A DNA stretch of 64,000 nt from NCBI GenBank assembly GCA_016208105.1, contig JACQYS010000012.1, positions 55,194 to 119,193 on the forward strand. The letters are read 5' to 3'. This DNA is from Desulfovibrio sp. Its GTDB lineage: Bacteria; Desulfobacterota; Desulfovibrionia; Desulfovibrionales; Desulfovibrionaceae. A model generated the notes under the pieces. It worked only from the letters and a program-made list of their open reading frames with translations. It did no database searches and was not told where the DNA came from. Shown one piece after another: positions 1 through 8,710 of this stretch; the first letter of the stretch is position 1, and every line of letters begins with the position of its first letter. The translations under genes were made by a program, and so were the position numbers.

Positions 1-1106
1 GAGCTGTCCAGGTCGCCGGGGCCGTGGACGGCCACCAAGCAGCCACAGTAGGCCTCGCGGTGGTGCGGTTCCAACCCCGCGATGATCTCGACTGCCCGCT
101 TTTTGGGGCATCCGGTTACTGAGCCTGGAGGAAGCGCGTCCCACAGAAGGTCCAATGCCGTTGATCCAGGCCTGAGTCTGCCCGTAACATTGGAATACAT
201 CTGCAAGAGCCCATCCACCTCGAAAACGGACTTGTGTCCCTCAACACCGACGGATCCGTACTCGCAATGGGGGCTCACATCGTTCCGGATAAGATCCACA
301 ATCATAGACAGTTCGGCATCCTCCTTGTTTGAGGCGCGCAGCGCGCGGACTTCCGCCAGCAGGGGTGTTCGGGCAAGCCGGGTGCCTTTAATGGGCTGAC
401 TGAGAACTCGTCCCTGGCAAACCTTGATAAACCTCTCCGGCGACGTTGAGAGAATTGTGAACGGGCTGTCGTAATACAAAGCGTAAAATGTTGCTGGATG
501 TACCTCCATCAGCTGGGTGAAGAGGCTCATGGATTCGAGACCCGCCGGCCTTTCGGTTTCAAAGCGAATGGAAAGGTTCAGTTGATAGACGTTGCCCGCG
601 AGAATATGCTCCACTGCGCTACGCACTCTCTGTTCAAAGGCTTCGCGGTCCAGCGATGCCCGCACGGGGGAAACGAGCTCAGGAATCTCCGCGTGGAAAC
701 ACCGCTTCCCCCGCAGGAGCCGCTCTGCGTGAAGGGCCAGGGTGGCGTTCTGCGCGAAAATGTGCACCGTTCGGGCGCCGGAGCCAGGCGAAAGAACGAC
801 CCCGTATTTCCTGAATACTCCAGCGGGAAAATCCGGCTCAGGCAGAGAGAGCCCGAGCCCGCTGAACCCGGCATGATAGCTCAGAAAGCCCAAAGCCGGA
901 CCGGGGGTTGAGAAACAATACTCCTTGAGCCCCTCCCTGCCTCCATCCTGACCACACCTCCATTCCGACACTGGCCAAAGCCCCACCATACCGCTCACGG
1001 AAGAACCCGGCATTGGCGGAGTAAGAAACACGTCCGGTTTTTGCGGGGCCAGGACGCTCAGCCAGGAAAGCCCGTCAACCGGACAGGAGCATCTGTAGGG
1101 CGTCAC
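1..1106 (-). CDS. pabB: Aminodeoxychorismate synthase component I (PabB), 3' end beyond window
   Basis: Chorismate-binding enzyme that makes 4-amino-4-deoxychorismate for folate, using ammonia from PabA. The reading frame is open from a GTG at 1106 to the window edge, about 368 codons of an expected 450 or so. Visible family motifs are YQLNLS near residue 174, SPERF near 220, PIKGTR near 237, MIVDLIRNDV near 265 and SVTGCPKKRAVEII near 328. The lysine in PIKGT is the PabB hallmark (TrpE has PIAGT), so ADC synthase is preferred over anthranilate synthase. The GTG is the first possible start after an in-frame stop and overlaps pabA by about 32 bases, which suggests translational coupling. The C-terminal part is outside the window. 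Confidence 0.88.
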   Translation of the reverse strand, partial: MTPYRCSCPVDGLSWLSVLAPQKPDVFLTPPMPGSSVSGMVGLWPVSEWRCGQDGGREGLKEYCFSTPGPALGFLSYHAGFSGLGLSLPEPDFPAGVFRKYGVVLSPGSGARTVHIFAQNATLALHAERLLRGKRCFHAEIPELVSPVRASLDREAFEQRVRSAVEHILAGNVYQLNLSIRFETERPAGLESMSLFTQLMEVHPATFYALYYDSPFTILSTSPERFIKVCQGRVLSQPIKGTRLARTPLLAEVRALRASNKEDAELSMIVDLIRNDVSPHCEYGSVGVEGHKSVFEVDGLLQMYSNVTGRLRPGSTALDLLWDALPPGSVTGCPKKRAVEIIAGLEPHHREAYCGCLVAVHGPGDLDS

Positions 1107-1608
1107 GTATGATCCCCTCCCCCTGCGGCGTCAGAAAAGATTCCGGGTGGAACTGAAGGCCTAATACAGGAAGCCTCTTATGTTTGGCGGCCATGGGAAT
1201 GCCCTGAAATTCAGCCAGAACGTCCAGGTCTGCAGCCACCTGGCTCAAGTAGAGTGAATGGTACCGGGCTGCCTCAATCTCCTTTCCGAAGAGGGTAAAT
1301 CGGCTGATACGGCCATGGATGCAGCCCTGAAGACGATCCACAGCCCCTCCGAAGTGGACATTTATTATCTGGAGTCCGAGACAGATGCCGAGCACCGGTC
1401 GTCCGGGTCCGAAAAGCCCCTTGTAGCCCGGATAGTCGTCCGGATGGCCTGGCCCAGGCGAAAGTACCGTTACATCGTACCCATGGACCATCTCCGGAAA
1501 AAACGTAGCGTAGGGAACAATGACGGGAACAGACCCGGACGCAGCCACAATCAGATGTTCCAGGTTGCGGGTGAAGCTGTCTTTGTTGTCGACCATCAGT
1601 ATGCGCAT
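1075..1608 (-). CDS. pabA: Glutamine amidotransferase, aminodeoxychorismate synthase component II
   Basis: Class I glutamine amidotransferase of 177 residues that releases ammonia from glutamine and passes it to the chorismate-binding partner. The nucleophile elbow GICLG holds Cys76, and LQFHPESF supplies His154 and Glu156, so the catalytic triad is complete. The N-terminal MRILMVDNKDSFTRNL and the oxyanion region SPGPGHP are typical. It lies just upstream of, and overlaps, the PIKGT-type chorismate enzyme, which favours the folate role. A dual role in tryptophan synthesis, as in some amphibolic PabA proteins, cannot be excluded. The Shine-Dalgarno before the ATG is weak. Confidence 0.88.
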   Translation of the reverse strand: MRILMVDNKDSFTRNLEHLIVAASGSVPVIVPYATFFPEMVHGYDVTVLSPGPGHPDDYPGYKGLFGPGRPVLGICLGLQIINVHFGGAVDRLQGCIHGRISRFTLFGKEIEAARYHSLYLSQVAADLDVLAEFQGIPMAAKHKRLPVLGLQFHPESFLTPQGEGIIRDALQMLLSG

Positions 1609-1702
1609 GCAGGCTCTGGGTAGTGAAGGGGACCATAGCGGTCAAGTATGTTGACCGCACAGCATGCCCGGAGTATCGGGCTCGTCTTGGAGAAAACGCA
1701 AC

Positions 1703-2665
1703 GTGCCGACACCTGAAAACATCGACCTCTTCGCGCAGCTGTGCGTGGCCATTCTGCTTGAGGCCTCGCCGTTTCTGCTCCTGGGCGCCCTGGCGTCCGG
1801 ATTCTTCGAAGTCTTCGTGCCCCGGGAAAGCCTGGAACGGTTGATGCCAAAATCTCCTCTAGCCGGAGTGTTGGCGGGAGTATTCCTCGGCATGGTGATG
1901 CCTTGCTGCGAATGCGGCATTGTGCCGCTCATCAGACGCCTTCTGGCCAAAGGCGTCCCCCCGGCCACGGCCATGACCTTCATGCTGGCCGGACCTGTTA
2001 TCAACCCGGTGGTGCTCGCCTCCACGTTCGTGGCCTTTCAGGGTGACCACAAGATCGTTGTCCTGCGCTGCGCCCTGGTTGGGCTTGTGGCCATTGTGAT
2101 CGGCTACACACTGCGCAACAGACGCCCGGAAGACATGCTGCTTGCCAGGTCCGGTTCGGATCATTGCGCCTGCGGATGCACCGGGGAGCCTGACCTGTTC
2201 GGATCCCTTTCGGACGCGGTGCCCTTGGCCCAGGCGAACACTCCATCCCTGACCAAACGCTTTGACCATGCGCTGCGCCACGCCCAGGCGGATTTTCTGG
2301 ACATGTTCAAGATTCTCGTGTTCGGCGCGATCATTGCCGCAGCCTTCAAAACACTGGCCCCAGCAGGACTCATCACTCTTTTGGAAAAGGACCTGCTCCT
2401 TGCCGTGACAGGCATGATGGCCCTGGCCGTAACACTTTCCTTGTGCTCCCAGGCGGACGCGTTCGTGGCCGCTTCTTTCACTGGCTTCCCCATGGCCGCC
2501 AGCCTGGCCTTTCTTTCCCTTGGGCCAATTCTTGACTTCAAACTGGTGCTCATGTGGCAGAGCGCGTTCAAAAAGGACGTGGTTCGCCTTCTTATTGTGG
2601 TGCCGGCCGCAATGGTCTTTGCAGCGTGCCTTCTTCTTGGCTCGTATGGGAGGATCGGTTCATGA
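1703..2665 (+). CDS. YraQ/YcgR-family permease (DUF318)
   Basis: Integral membrane protein of about 320 residues in the UPF0718/DUF318 permease family. The conserved family motif GMVMPCCECGIVPL (Cys near 68, 69 and 71) and a second half-motif LCSQADAFVAASF are visible, with about eight hydrophobic segments. A cysteine-rich loop (HCACGCTG) follows the first membrane half. I chose the GTG at 1703 because GGAG lies 10 bases before it; an upstream in-frame ATG at 1664 has no comparable site. The stop overlaps the start of the next gene by ATGA. In Bacillus subtilis the homologous ycgR-ycgQ pair is in the Zur regulon, so a link to metal stress is plausible. The transported substrate is unknown. 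Confidence 0.8.
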   Translation: MPTPENIDLFAQLCVAILLEASPFLLLGALASGFFEVFVPRESLERLMPKSPLAGVLAGVFLGMVMPCCECGIVPLIRRLLAKGVPPATAMTFMLAGPVINPVVLASTFVAFQGDHKIVVLRCALVGLVAIVIGYTLRNRRPEDMLLARSGSDHCACGCTGEPDLFGSLSDAVPLAQANTPSLTKRFDHALRHAQADFLDMFKILVFGAIIAAAFKTLAPAGLITLLEKDLLLAVTGMMALAVTLSLCSQADAFVAASFTGFPMAASLAFLSLGPILDFKLVLMWQSAFKKDVVRLLIVVPAAMVFAACLLLGSYGRIGS

Positions 2666-3441
2666 ACACACGCCGCACACTCCCTGGACTCGTCGAGGCA
2701 TCATGTCTTTTGGGCTTGGCCTGTTTCCTGGCCTATTTGATCATTGGCGGGAACTACTGGATGTATTTAAACCCCAAGTTCAAGAGCCTCTCCTGGGCAG
2801 CGGCGGCTGTACTGGCTGCCCTGGGAGTATACTCGCTGCTGCGGCCTCCCATCGGGGCCACATGGTTCAGGGCCGCGATTTACGTGTTCGTTCTCGCCCT
2901 CTGTGGCATGAGCGAAGTAGGGCTAAAAAGATGGGCTTCGGCGTCTGGGATCGATTCCGCAGCTGCCTTGCAGGAAGCCCCGCAACTGCCCTCCCGGGTC
3001 ACTCAGGGCGGAGTAGAGTACGTGCGGATAAACCTTGGGGAACTTTACGATATCGCTGCCAATGCCAAACCTGATAAATTGGGATTGAACTACGCTGTCA
3101 GGGGATTCGTTCGCCGCTCTCCCGAGATGGACGCCAAGGGAGAATTCGTTCTCTACAGGGTGGCCCTCTACTGCTGCTATGCGGATTCGACCGCCGTGGG
3201 CTTCAGGGTTCTAACCCCGCAGGGCATTCCCTTGCCGGAGAATGGAACATGGTTGGTGGCCTACGCAGGCCTTGCCTCAGTCAAGGAAACTAAAGAAACA
3301 CCCCAGGCCTCGATGGAAGGATCGGCGTTCTCGTCCGTGCAGCCTGACTACCGGCTCGATGCCCGCCGGCTCGAACCCGAGAAGGCCCCGGGCATGGGCA
3401 TGATGTACGAATGGCGGTCTGAGGAGCCCTACGCGTACTAA
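2662..3441 (+). CDS. YcgQ-like TIGR03943 (DUF1980) membrane protein
   Basis: Protein of 259 residues with two to three N-terminal membrane segments (about residues 10-85) and a soluble C-terminal domain with VEYVRINLGELYD and LYRVALYCCYADS, characteristic of the TIGR03943/DUF1980 family. The ATG at 2662 overlaps the stop of the permease (ATGA), so the two are probably co-translated and form one complex. The Cys-Cys pair before YADS is a conserved family feature that could bind metal, but this is inference. A longer frame opens at 2554, but it lies inside the permease gene and is less likely. Confidence 0.78.
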   Translation: MNTRRTLPGLVEASCLLGLACFLAYLIIGGNYWMYLNPKFKSLSWAAAAVLAALGVYSLLRPPIGATWFRAAIYVFVLALCGMSEVGLKRWASASGIDSAAALQEAPQLPSRVTQGGVEYVRINLGELYDIAANAKPDKLGLNYAVRGFVRRSPEMDAKGEFVLYRVALYCCYADSTAVGFRVLTPQGIPLPENGTWLVAYAGLASVKETKETPQASMEGSAFSSVQPDYRLDARRLEPEKAPGMGMMYEWRSEEPYAY

Positions 3442-3509
3442 CCTTGGGACTTCTGCTGGCTTAAAAACCCAGGGTTTCCAGTCTGCCCATCGCTCATATA
3501 TCTCCGCAC

Positions 3510-4418
3510 TTATCCCAGCTCGGCCAGCAGGGTTTCTATCTTCTCCCTTCGCGTGAGTGTCTGGAGCCAGGCGGACGGCAGAGATTCGATCCCCTTCCAA
3601 GCACACAGCACCATGCCTACCAGTAAGTTCCGGGCAGCAGAATCACCTCCGGCCATGGCCGAATCGACCAGGGCTTCGCCCGGATGGTCCTGGTGCCTGG
3701 CTATAAGCTGCACCGTGGATTGGAAGGCCCCGTCTATATGGCAGCTCTGCCCGAAACGGGCCACGGCCTGAATGGAATCCTCGCCAGAAGCGTCGACTCC
3801 GTCCTTAAACCAACCATGCAGAGGCGAACCCGGCAGACGATCCGCCAAAGCGCTCTCCATGGCCCGAACTGGCGGGGTCCCAGCCAAAACCGCGTGGGCG
3901 GTGCGGGCGAAGAACTCGGCCGCATCCACAACCTTTCCGTTGTTGTGGGTCATGGCCGTCTGGCTTCGGCAGGCCTTCACCATGGCTTCCACGTCGACTC
4001 TGTAAGCATACACGAGAGGTGCTATCCTGGCTGCTCCGGACAAATCATCCGAAACGGACCCGGCATCCTGGGGCTCCCACCCGGCCGCAAGCTGCGACAG
4101 GGTGGCGGAGGTGGCTTTGTCCACATACCCGGTGTAACCGCCCTGGAAAAGATTCAGCCAGCGCGCCGAAAAATCCGCTGAGTCGAATCCCCCCTTCTCA
4201 GCCAGTGATTCCAGGAGCACCAGGGTCTGATCCCCATAGTGTGTGAAATCCCCGGCAAGTTTCGTTGGATGGTAGGACCCAGGGCCAGCAGCCTTGAGGG
4301 CGTCCAGACGCCCGTGAAGGGTGGCGATGGTTTTCTGGTCGTATATCCAGTGAACGCCAAGAGCCAAGCTGTCGCCAAGAAACGACCCAAGGACCATGGA
4401 TTTCGATCTGTCAGTCAT
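3510..4418 (-). CDS. ADP-ribosylglycohydrolase-family protein with degenerate metal sites
   Basis: All-alpha protein of 302 residues related to ADP-ribosyl hydrolases (ARH, DraG, J1-crystallin superfamily). The N-terminal signature GSFLGDSLALGVHWIYD is clear. Active family members use a TDDT-like motif and a GGDTD-like motif to hold two Mg ions. Here the equivalents read HYGDQT (about residues 64-69) and GGDSAARN near the C terminus, so one or both metals may be lost. It could be a non-enzymatic or altered-specificity member. The ATG at 4418 follows a strong GGAGG. It stands alone, followed by convergent genes on its 3' side. Confidence 0.75.
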   Translation of the reverse strand: MTDRSKSMVLGSFLGDSLALGVHWIYDQKTIATLHGRLDALKAAGPGSYHPTKLAGDFTHYGDQTLVLLESLAEKGGFDSADFSARWLNLFQGGYTGYVDKATSATLSQLAAGWEPQDAGSVSDDLSGAARIAPLVYAYRVDVEAMVKACRSQTAMTHNNGKVVDAAEFFARTAHAVLAGTPPVRAMESALADRLPGSPLHGWFKDGVDASGEDSIQAVARFGQSCHIDGAFQSTVQLIARHQDHPGEALVDSAMAGGDSAARNLLVGMVLCAWKGIESLPSAWLQTLTRREKIETLLAELG

Positions 4419-4506
4419 GATGAGCCTCCTCCGGTGTACTGTAGTTTCTGTAACCCCCGGAGTGTTGCTGGGCAAGGCTGATGAGGGGAGCAAACGAGCG
4501 GTCTAA

Positions 4507-4935
4507 CTATCCATCTGGCTTGGCTAACGCTTTGGCTAGCCAGGGTGCGAGGTCGTGCATTTCCAGCGGCTTGGATAGAACCCCCTCCATCCCCGCATCC
4601 AGGCAGCTCTTATGGTCGTGATCGCCTGAGTACCCCGTGAGGGCCAGTATGATGGCCCCTGCCTGGTGCTCCCCGGCAACGCCGCCGCGTATGCGTTTGG
4701 CCGTCTCGAGTCCTGACAGGCCCGGCATGTCGAGGTCCAGCAGGATGAGGTCGAAATAGCCTGACCTGAGTACCTCCAAAGCGTAAAGGCCATCATCCAC
4801 GACAACGTTCTCGAACCCGGCCCGCTCAAGGAGCATTGCGTCCAGGCGCCTGTTTACGGGGTCATCATCCGCCACGAGGATACGGAGAGCTTTGCGAGGT
4901 ATGGTTGAAGCGGACCTTTCGGGTATTTTGCCCAT
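4507..4935 (-). CDS. Single-domain response regulator
   Basis: Stand-alone receiver (REC) domain of about 142 residues with no output domain. It has the acidic cluster VADDDP, the phospho-acceptor aspartate in LILLDLDMPG, the switch threonine in LTGYS and the conserved lysine in LSKPLE, so it should be phosphorylatable. The start is uncertain: the ATG at 4935 puts the domain about 15 residues in, and alternative TTG/GTG starts lie at 4974/4971. None has a clear ribosome site. No kinase is adjacent, so the partner is unknown. Such proteins act as phosphate shuttles or protein-interaction switches. Confidence 0.8.
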   Translation of the reverse strand: MGKIPERSASTIPRKALRILVADDDPVNRRLDAMLLERAGFENVVVDDGLYALEVLRSGYFDLILLDLDMPGLSGLETAKRIRGGVAGEHQAGAIILALTGYSGDHDHKSCLDAGMEGVLSKPLEMHDLAPWLAKALAKPDG

Positions 4936-4999
4936 GGGAGACGTCGCAGTGGTTGGAAACAGGTGAAGCACCAACCCAGGGGGCGCCCGGGAAGGTACG

Positions 5000-5031
5000 A
5001 AAAGGCGGAACGGGCTCGGGCCCGCTCCGCC
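5000..5031 (-). terminator. Rho-independent terminator after the EF-hand gene
   Basis: A 12-base GC-rich inverted repeat (arms 5004-5015 and 5020-5031) with a 4-base loop is followed, on the minus strand, by a short T run (5003-5000). It sits just past the stop of the EF-hand gene at 5038. Confidence 0.75.
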
Positions 5032-5037
5032 CGGGTG

Positions 5038-5349
5038 TTATTGAGGTACGTCAGCCTTGGTTTTACGGGTTTTCGCCTTTTCGCGGGCTTTTTCCCGGGC
5101 CGCTGTAAAATCGTCCTTCGTCAGGTATCCTTTATTATCCTTGTCCAACTTGGCGAAACGGGCTTCCGCCCGTTTCTGGGAGGCGGCAAGGAATTCTTCC
5201 TTGGTCACCTTTCCGTCTCCATTGGCATCGAGCACTTTAAAGCCCCTTTCGCCCCTGGGGGCTGATGCGGCGTCGTCCTGGGCCTGGGCAGCCACGGAAA
5301 TGCCAATGATCAGAGCCAAGGCGGTCAAGAAACACACGGCACGTTTCAT
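5038..5349 (-). CDS. Secreted EF-hand protein
   Basis: Small exported protein of 103 residues. It has a typical signal peptide (MKRAVCFLTALALIIGIS, cleavage after AQA) and two EF-hand loops. The first, DANGDGKVTKEE, has all ligands of a canonical calcium loop. The second, DKDNKGYLTKDD, has lysine at position 5 and aspartate at 12, so it may bind weakly. The tail is Lys/Arg-rich. The ATG follows AAGGAG. Likely a periplasmic calcium-binding protein of unknown role. A terminator follows immediately. Confidence 0.82.
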   Translation of the reverse strand: MKRAVCFLTALALIIGISVAAQAQDDAASAPRGERGFKVLDANGDGKVTKEEFLAASQKRAEARFAKLDKDNKGYLTKDDFTAAREKAREKAKTRKTKADVPQ

Positions 5350-5377
5350 GCGAAACTCCTTGGAAAAATTTGCGCGA

Positions 5378-6583
5378 CTATAGAAGTCCACCAGCATATT
5401 GTCCAGACGAACCGATGATCTCAAGGCCCAACCCGCGCAGATTCTGGCGCCAAGTCAAAGTGCTTAAAGACGACGGAAGCACGGCCAGCTCCGGGCCCGA
5501 CTCTTCCCGAACTCTACGGCAGGCCTCGGCCACACCACTGGCCACGGCCTGGGGCTCAAGCTCGTGGATGGAGACGATGCCAGGATGAGACTGGGACAAA
5601 TCCTTTGAGGCGTACCGGTTGGTCACTGTCTTCAAACCGAACAGGGCCATCTCCAGAGGGGGATAGGACGGGTGCGGAGAGGCCATGAGAGACAGGCCCA
5701 CGTGGCTTTGTTCAAGAAGGGCGGCATAGCTCGTAAGCGGCAGCTTCCCAAGACTTTTCAGCACCGCCCCGGGGGTTAGCATAATGTCCTGATGCGGCTG
5801 GCCGACGGAAAAAAACGCGTAGCGGTTTCTTTCACTCTCAGGGATTGCCCCGATGAACAAAGCCAGCCCCTGCACGGTGGTCTGGAACCTGTTCCGGGGG
5901 GACAAGGGCCGGCCGTACACCAGAACGACCAGCGGAGCCGGCTCAGGTTTGGCGAGCCTCCACCGCCTCTCATCCAGAAAAGCTCGAAGATCAGGGTTGA
6001 GTGATGGCGCAAAGGCGTGGGTTCTGGCGAATCTGTAGCCGGAGCGGCTGAAATGCCTGGCCAGTTCAAGGGAATTGATCACCGCGGTGCAGCGTTCCCC
6101 GTGGCCATAGCTTGCCTGAGCGCGAAGGCGTTTTTCCCCCTCAGGCAGAAAATCCGGCTCGAAGTCCTGAATGAGATAGTAAAAATCCGGAGCGCGAAGG
6201 CCAATGCTCTCCATGGCCTCGTCATACGCCCGCCAGGTTCCCACAGTACTCCAATGGGTGCACAGGAAAATTTCGCGTCCATGGCAGACCAGCTCGCCTC
6301 CGGCCAGGCTGACCACCTCGTACTGTCCGTCTTCTCCTGATTTGATCGGGGCAAACATCCGCCCGGATTCCGGAAGGGGCATCTGGGAGATCATCCGCAC
6401 CGACGCGTAGCCATCAGCCAGCAACCTGGCCAATTCCACAGCGGTGGAAATGCCGCCGAACGCCCCGCGGGCGTCCACATGGGGCAGAACGACGTTCAGC
6501 CGGGCCGGAGCATCCGGCCGGGCCTCGAAAAGAATTCGCGGGGGCACGGAAAAATCCAGGTCGTGCTCAGAACTCTCACCCAT
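5378..6583 (-). CDS. WsaF-like glycosyltransferase
   Basis: Cytoplasmic protein of 401 residues resembling the GT4-type rhamnosyltransferase WsaF and related rhamnan/S-layer glycan enzymes. Visible signatures are LNVVLPHVDARGAFGGI near the N terminus, YYLIQDFEPDFLPEGE near residue 135, and a C-terminal Rossmann-type half with SHVGLSLMASPHPSYPPLE, which would hold the nucleotide-sugar site. No membrane segment or signal peptide is seen. AGGAAGG precedes the ATG. It is isolated from other glycan genes, with mntP upstream. Donor and acceptor cannot be predicted from sequence alone. Confidence 0.7.
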   Translation of the reverse strand: MGESSEHDLDFSVPPRILFEARPDAPARLNVVLPHVDARGAFGGISTAVELARLLADGYASVRMISQMPLPESGRMFAPIKSGEDGQYEVVSLAGGELVCHGREIFLCTHWSTVGTWRAYDEAMESIGLRAPDFYYLIQDFEPDFLPEGEKRLRAQASYGHGERCTAVINSLELARHFSRSGYRFARTHAFAPSLNPDLRAFLDERRWRLAKPEPAPLVVLVYGRPLSPRNRFQTTVQGLALFIGAIPESERNRYAFFSVGQPHQDIMLTPGAVLKSLGKLPLTSYAALLEQSHVGLSLMASPHPSYPPLEMALFGLKTVTNRYASKDLSQSHPGIVSIHELEPQAVASGVAEACRRVREESGPELAVLPSSLSTLTWRQNLRGLGLEIIGSSGQYAGGLL

Positions 6584-6676
6584 TCAGACCTTCCTGGATG
6601 CTGTGGTTTCACAACCGGAGTTGCTGAGAAATTCCGTAGAGAAAATTTCTTCGTGCCCGCTTGCCTAAACCGCCTT

Positions 6677-7264
6677 TCAGGACAAGAGCGCCAGGGCGTC
6701 ATGCTCAGCGAGTATCTTCACGCCAATCCCGATGAGCGTCACGCCCCCAAGGACTTCAGCGTATCGGCTCACGGCTGAAACATGCCCGGCCATGCAGCCT
6801 ATTCTTACTCCCAGAGCGGTGATGACGAAGCAGACCAAGCCTATCACCAACGCCGGGAACCAAATTGGCTCGCCCAGCACAGAAAAGGAGAGTCCAACGG
6901 CCAAGGCGTCAATGCTGGTGGCCACGGACAAGAGAATGAGCTGGAACCCCTTGGTTGGATCTTTGGGATCACACGTCTCCCCCGCGTCTTCGCCTTTAAT
7001 ACCTTCGTAAACCATCTTGCCCCCCACCAGGGCAAGAAGCCCGAAAGCCGCCCAATGGTCGTAGCTTTCGATGTGGGAACGAACCGAAAGTCCAAGCAGC
7101 CAGCCCGCGACGGGCATCAGAGCCTGGAAGAGGCCGAAGGCTCCCGCCATGCGAAGGACTTGTCCTGCTTTGGCCTGACGAAGGCATATTCCGGTGGCCA
7201 GAGACACGGCAAAGGCGTCCATGGCCAGGGCCACCGCAATGGCCAAGAGAGTGACAAAGGGCAT
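6677..7264 (-). CDS. mntP: Manganese efflux pump MntP
   Basis: Six-helix inner membrane protein of 195 residues, the usual length for MntP (formerly YebN/DUF204), which exports Mn2+. The two internal repeats carry the conserved acidic motifs ALAMDAFAVSLATG near residue 15 and ATSIDALAVGLSF near 118. MntP genes in many bacteria follow a yybP-ykoY Mn riboswitch. The leader here contains a short GGGTCAG/CTGAGAC-ACCC hairpin, but I could not match it confidently to that class. Confidence 0.88.
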   Translation of the reverse strand: MPFVTLLAIAVALAMDAFAVSLATGICLRQAKAGQVLRMAGAFGLFQALMPVAGWLLGLSVRSHIESYDHWAAFGLLALVGGKMVYEGIKGEDAGETCDPKDPTKGFQLILLSVATSIDALAVGLSFSVLGEPIWFPALVIGLVCFVITALGVRIGCMAGHVSAVSRYAEVLGGVTLIGIGVKILAEHDALALLS

Positions 7265-7516
7265 CGGCTGTCCTTAAGGGTGTCTCAGTTGCGCGAAGGC
7301 TGACCCTCGCCGGGGTTATTCATCAGAATCATCCGCCATTTTTTGCACACGCAAGGGTCTGGCTACCAAATTGAAAGGGGAAGCCGCAAGCTGCCTCTGG
7401 GAAAGACCTATTCGAAAGCGCCGCGCCCGCTACCGGAGAACCGATGGCGGGCGCGATTTGCATGGACCGGTTGCCCAAGACACGAGTCGGTCCTGGCGAC
7501 AGGTTCGCTCTCTGGC

Positions 7517-7762
7517 CTAATCCCGGCAGGCGCCGTGCCAGGCAACCAGGCTGAAGGGGATATAATTGTTGTCAGGGTCCTCGGCGTAGCGGCAGCCGAG
7601 GGGCTGCCCCTCTTCCGTGTTGCGGATTGCGGCGGGTGATCCTTTGAAGAAGGTGCACTCGTTGTTGTTGCAGACCAGAATCTTGCCCCAGCCGGTTTCG
7701 GGGGGCCCAAGCCAATCCGTCAATTCGACGCCGCAGTGCGGACAGCAGCGGGTACTGGACAT
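7517..7762 (-). CDS. Small zinc-ribbon protein
   Basis: Protein of 81 residues. It starts with a CPHCG knuckle (residues 7-11) and has a second cysteine motif, VCNNNEC, near residue 30, consistent with one zinc ribbon. The rest, ending in FSLVAWHGACRD, contains no recognised domain. The ATG at 7762 is preceded by GAGGAG. It lies alone between mntP and the CBS protein on the same strand. Function is unknown. Confidence 0.65.
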   Translation of the reverse strand: MSSTRCCPHCGVELTDWLGPPETGWGKILVCNNNECTFFKGSPAAIRNTEEGQPLGCRYAEDPDNNYIPFSLVAWHGACRD

Positions 7763-7885
7763 GATATACTCCTCTTTCGCAGCGATAATGCTAGGCGTTT
7801 TCCGCCACGCCCAGTGAACTAGGCATAAAACAGCGGGTGTCAAGGCCGGCCGCCCCTTGCACAGGGACGGCCGGAGCATGGAATG

Positions 7886-8563
7886 CTATGGGATGATGGG
7901 GTTTAAGTTGTCGCGCACCCAGTAGAGAAGGGTGTATTTGGTGGAGAGCTGGGCCACCATGTCGTTCAAAACGGCCTTGTCCGGATCCTGGATGCGGATG
8001 TAGACTGCGCGGTGGCCTTCGTCGGCATGGGTGAAGGAGGTGAGCACGCTGATAACGCGGGCGTTGAAGTCCTTCATGTCGTCCAACACGGACTTGAGAG
8101 AGCCAGGCGAATTAGGCAGGCTAAAGGCCAGCTGCACCCCGCCCTCGGTGATGCCGGTGATGTTCACCAGCACCTTGAACACGTCGGAGTCCGTTATGAT
8201 GCCCACCACTTTCAGGTTTTCGTCCACCACGGGCAGCCCCCCGAAGTGGTTGTTCATCATGAGCACGGCCGCCTTCTCCACCGTTTCCGACGGTTTCACG
8301 GCCAGCGGGGCCTTGGTCATGATGTCTTTGACCTTGATTTCGGAGAGCAGGTAGTAAAGCTCGTGCATGTCGAGTGAAGTGGCCTTGGACGGGGAAGCTT
8401 CCTTGAGGTCGCGGTCGGAGACGATGCCCAAGAGGCGGTTGGAATCGTCCACCACCGGAATCCTGCTGATCTTGTGTTCGCGCATGAGCTTGGAGGCCTT
8501 CATCATGGAGGTATCCGGGCCCACGGTGATCACTTCCTTGGTCATCCAGTCGCGAATAAGCAT
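7886..8563 (-). CDS. CBS-pair protein with C-terminal ACT-like domain
   Basis: Cytoplasmic protein of 225 residues. Tandem CBS motifs lie at about 7-60 (MTKEVITVGPDTSMMKA, ISRIPVVDDSNRLLGIVSDRD) and 80-135 (MTKAPLAVKPSETVEKAA, GGLPVVDENLKVVGIITDSD). An ACT-like fold follows at about 142-225. This arrangement matches AcuB-like proteins, which sense adenine nucleotides and a small ligand. GAGGAA precedes the ATG at 8563. It is divergently transcribed from the Lon-like protease gene across about 150 bases. Its target is not evident. Confidence 0.8.
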   Translation of the reverse strand: MLIRDWMTKEVITVGPDTSMMKASKLMREHKISRIPVVDDSNRLLGIVSDRDLKEASPSKATSLDMHELYYLLSEIKVKDIMTKAPLAVKPSETVEKAAVLMMNNHFGGLPVVDENLKVVGIITDSDVFKVLVNITGITEGGVQLAFSLPNSPGSLKSVLDDMKDFNARVISVLTSFTHADEGHRAVYIRIQDPDKAVLNDMVAQLSTKYTLLYWVRDNLNPIIP

Positions 8564-8710
8564 AAGTTCCTCTCTTTGTTGGCGGCCAACCAGCCGTTTG
8601 GCATCATTACAGAAAGACGGGCCCAAGGGCAACGCCAGACTGCGTCCCGGGCCTTGATAGCCACGGCCCGTCGCGCTACAGCAAGGCAAAGACTTGAACC
8701 AGGACGATCC

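Noticed and set aside
7265..7340. Possible yybP-ykoY manganese riboswitch upstream of mntP
   Set aside because: A short hairpin with GAGAC is present, but the conserved core and second helix of the class could not be matched by eye.
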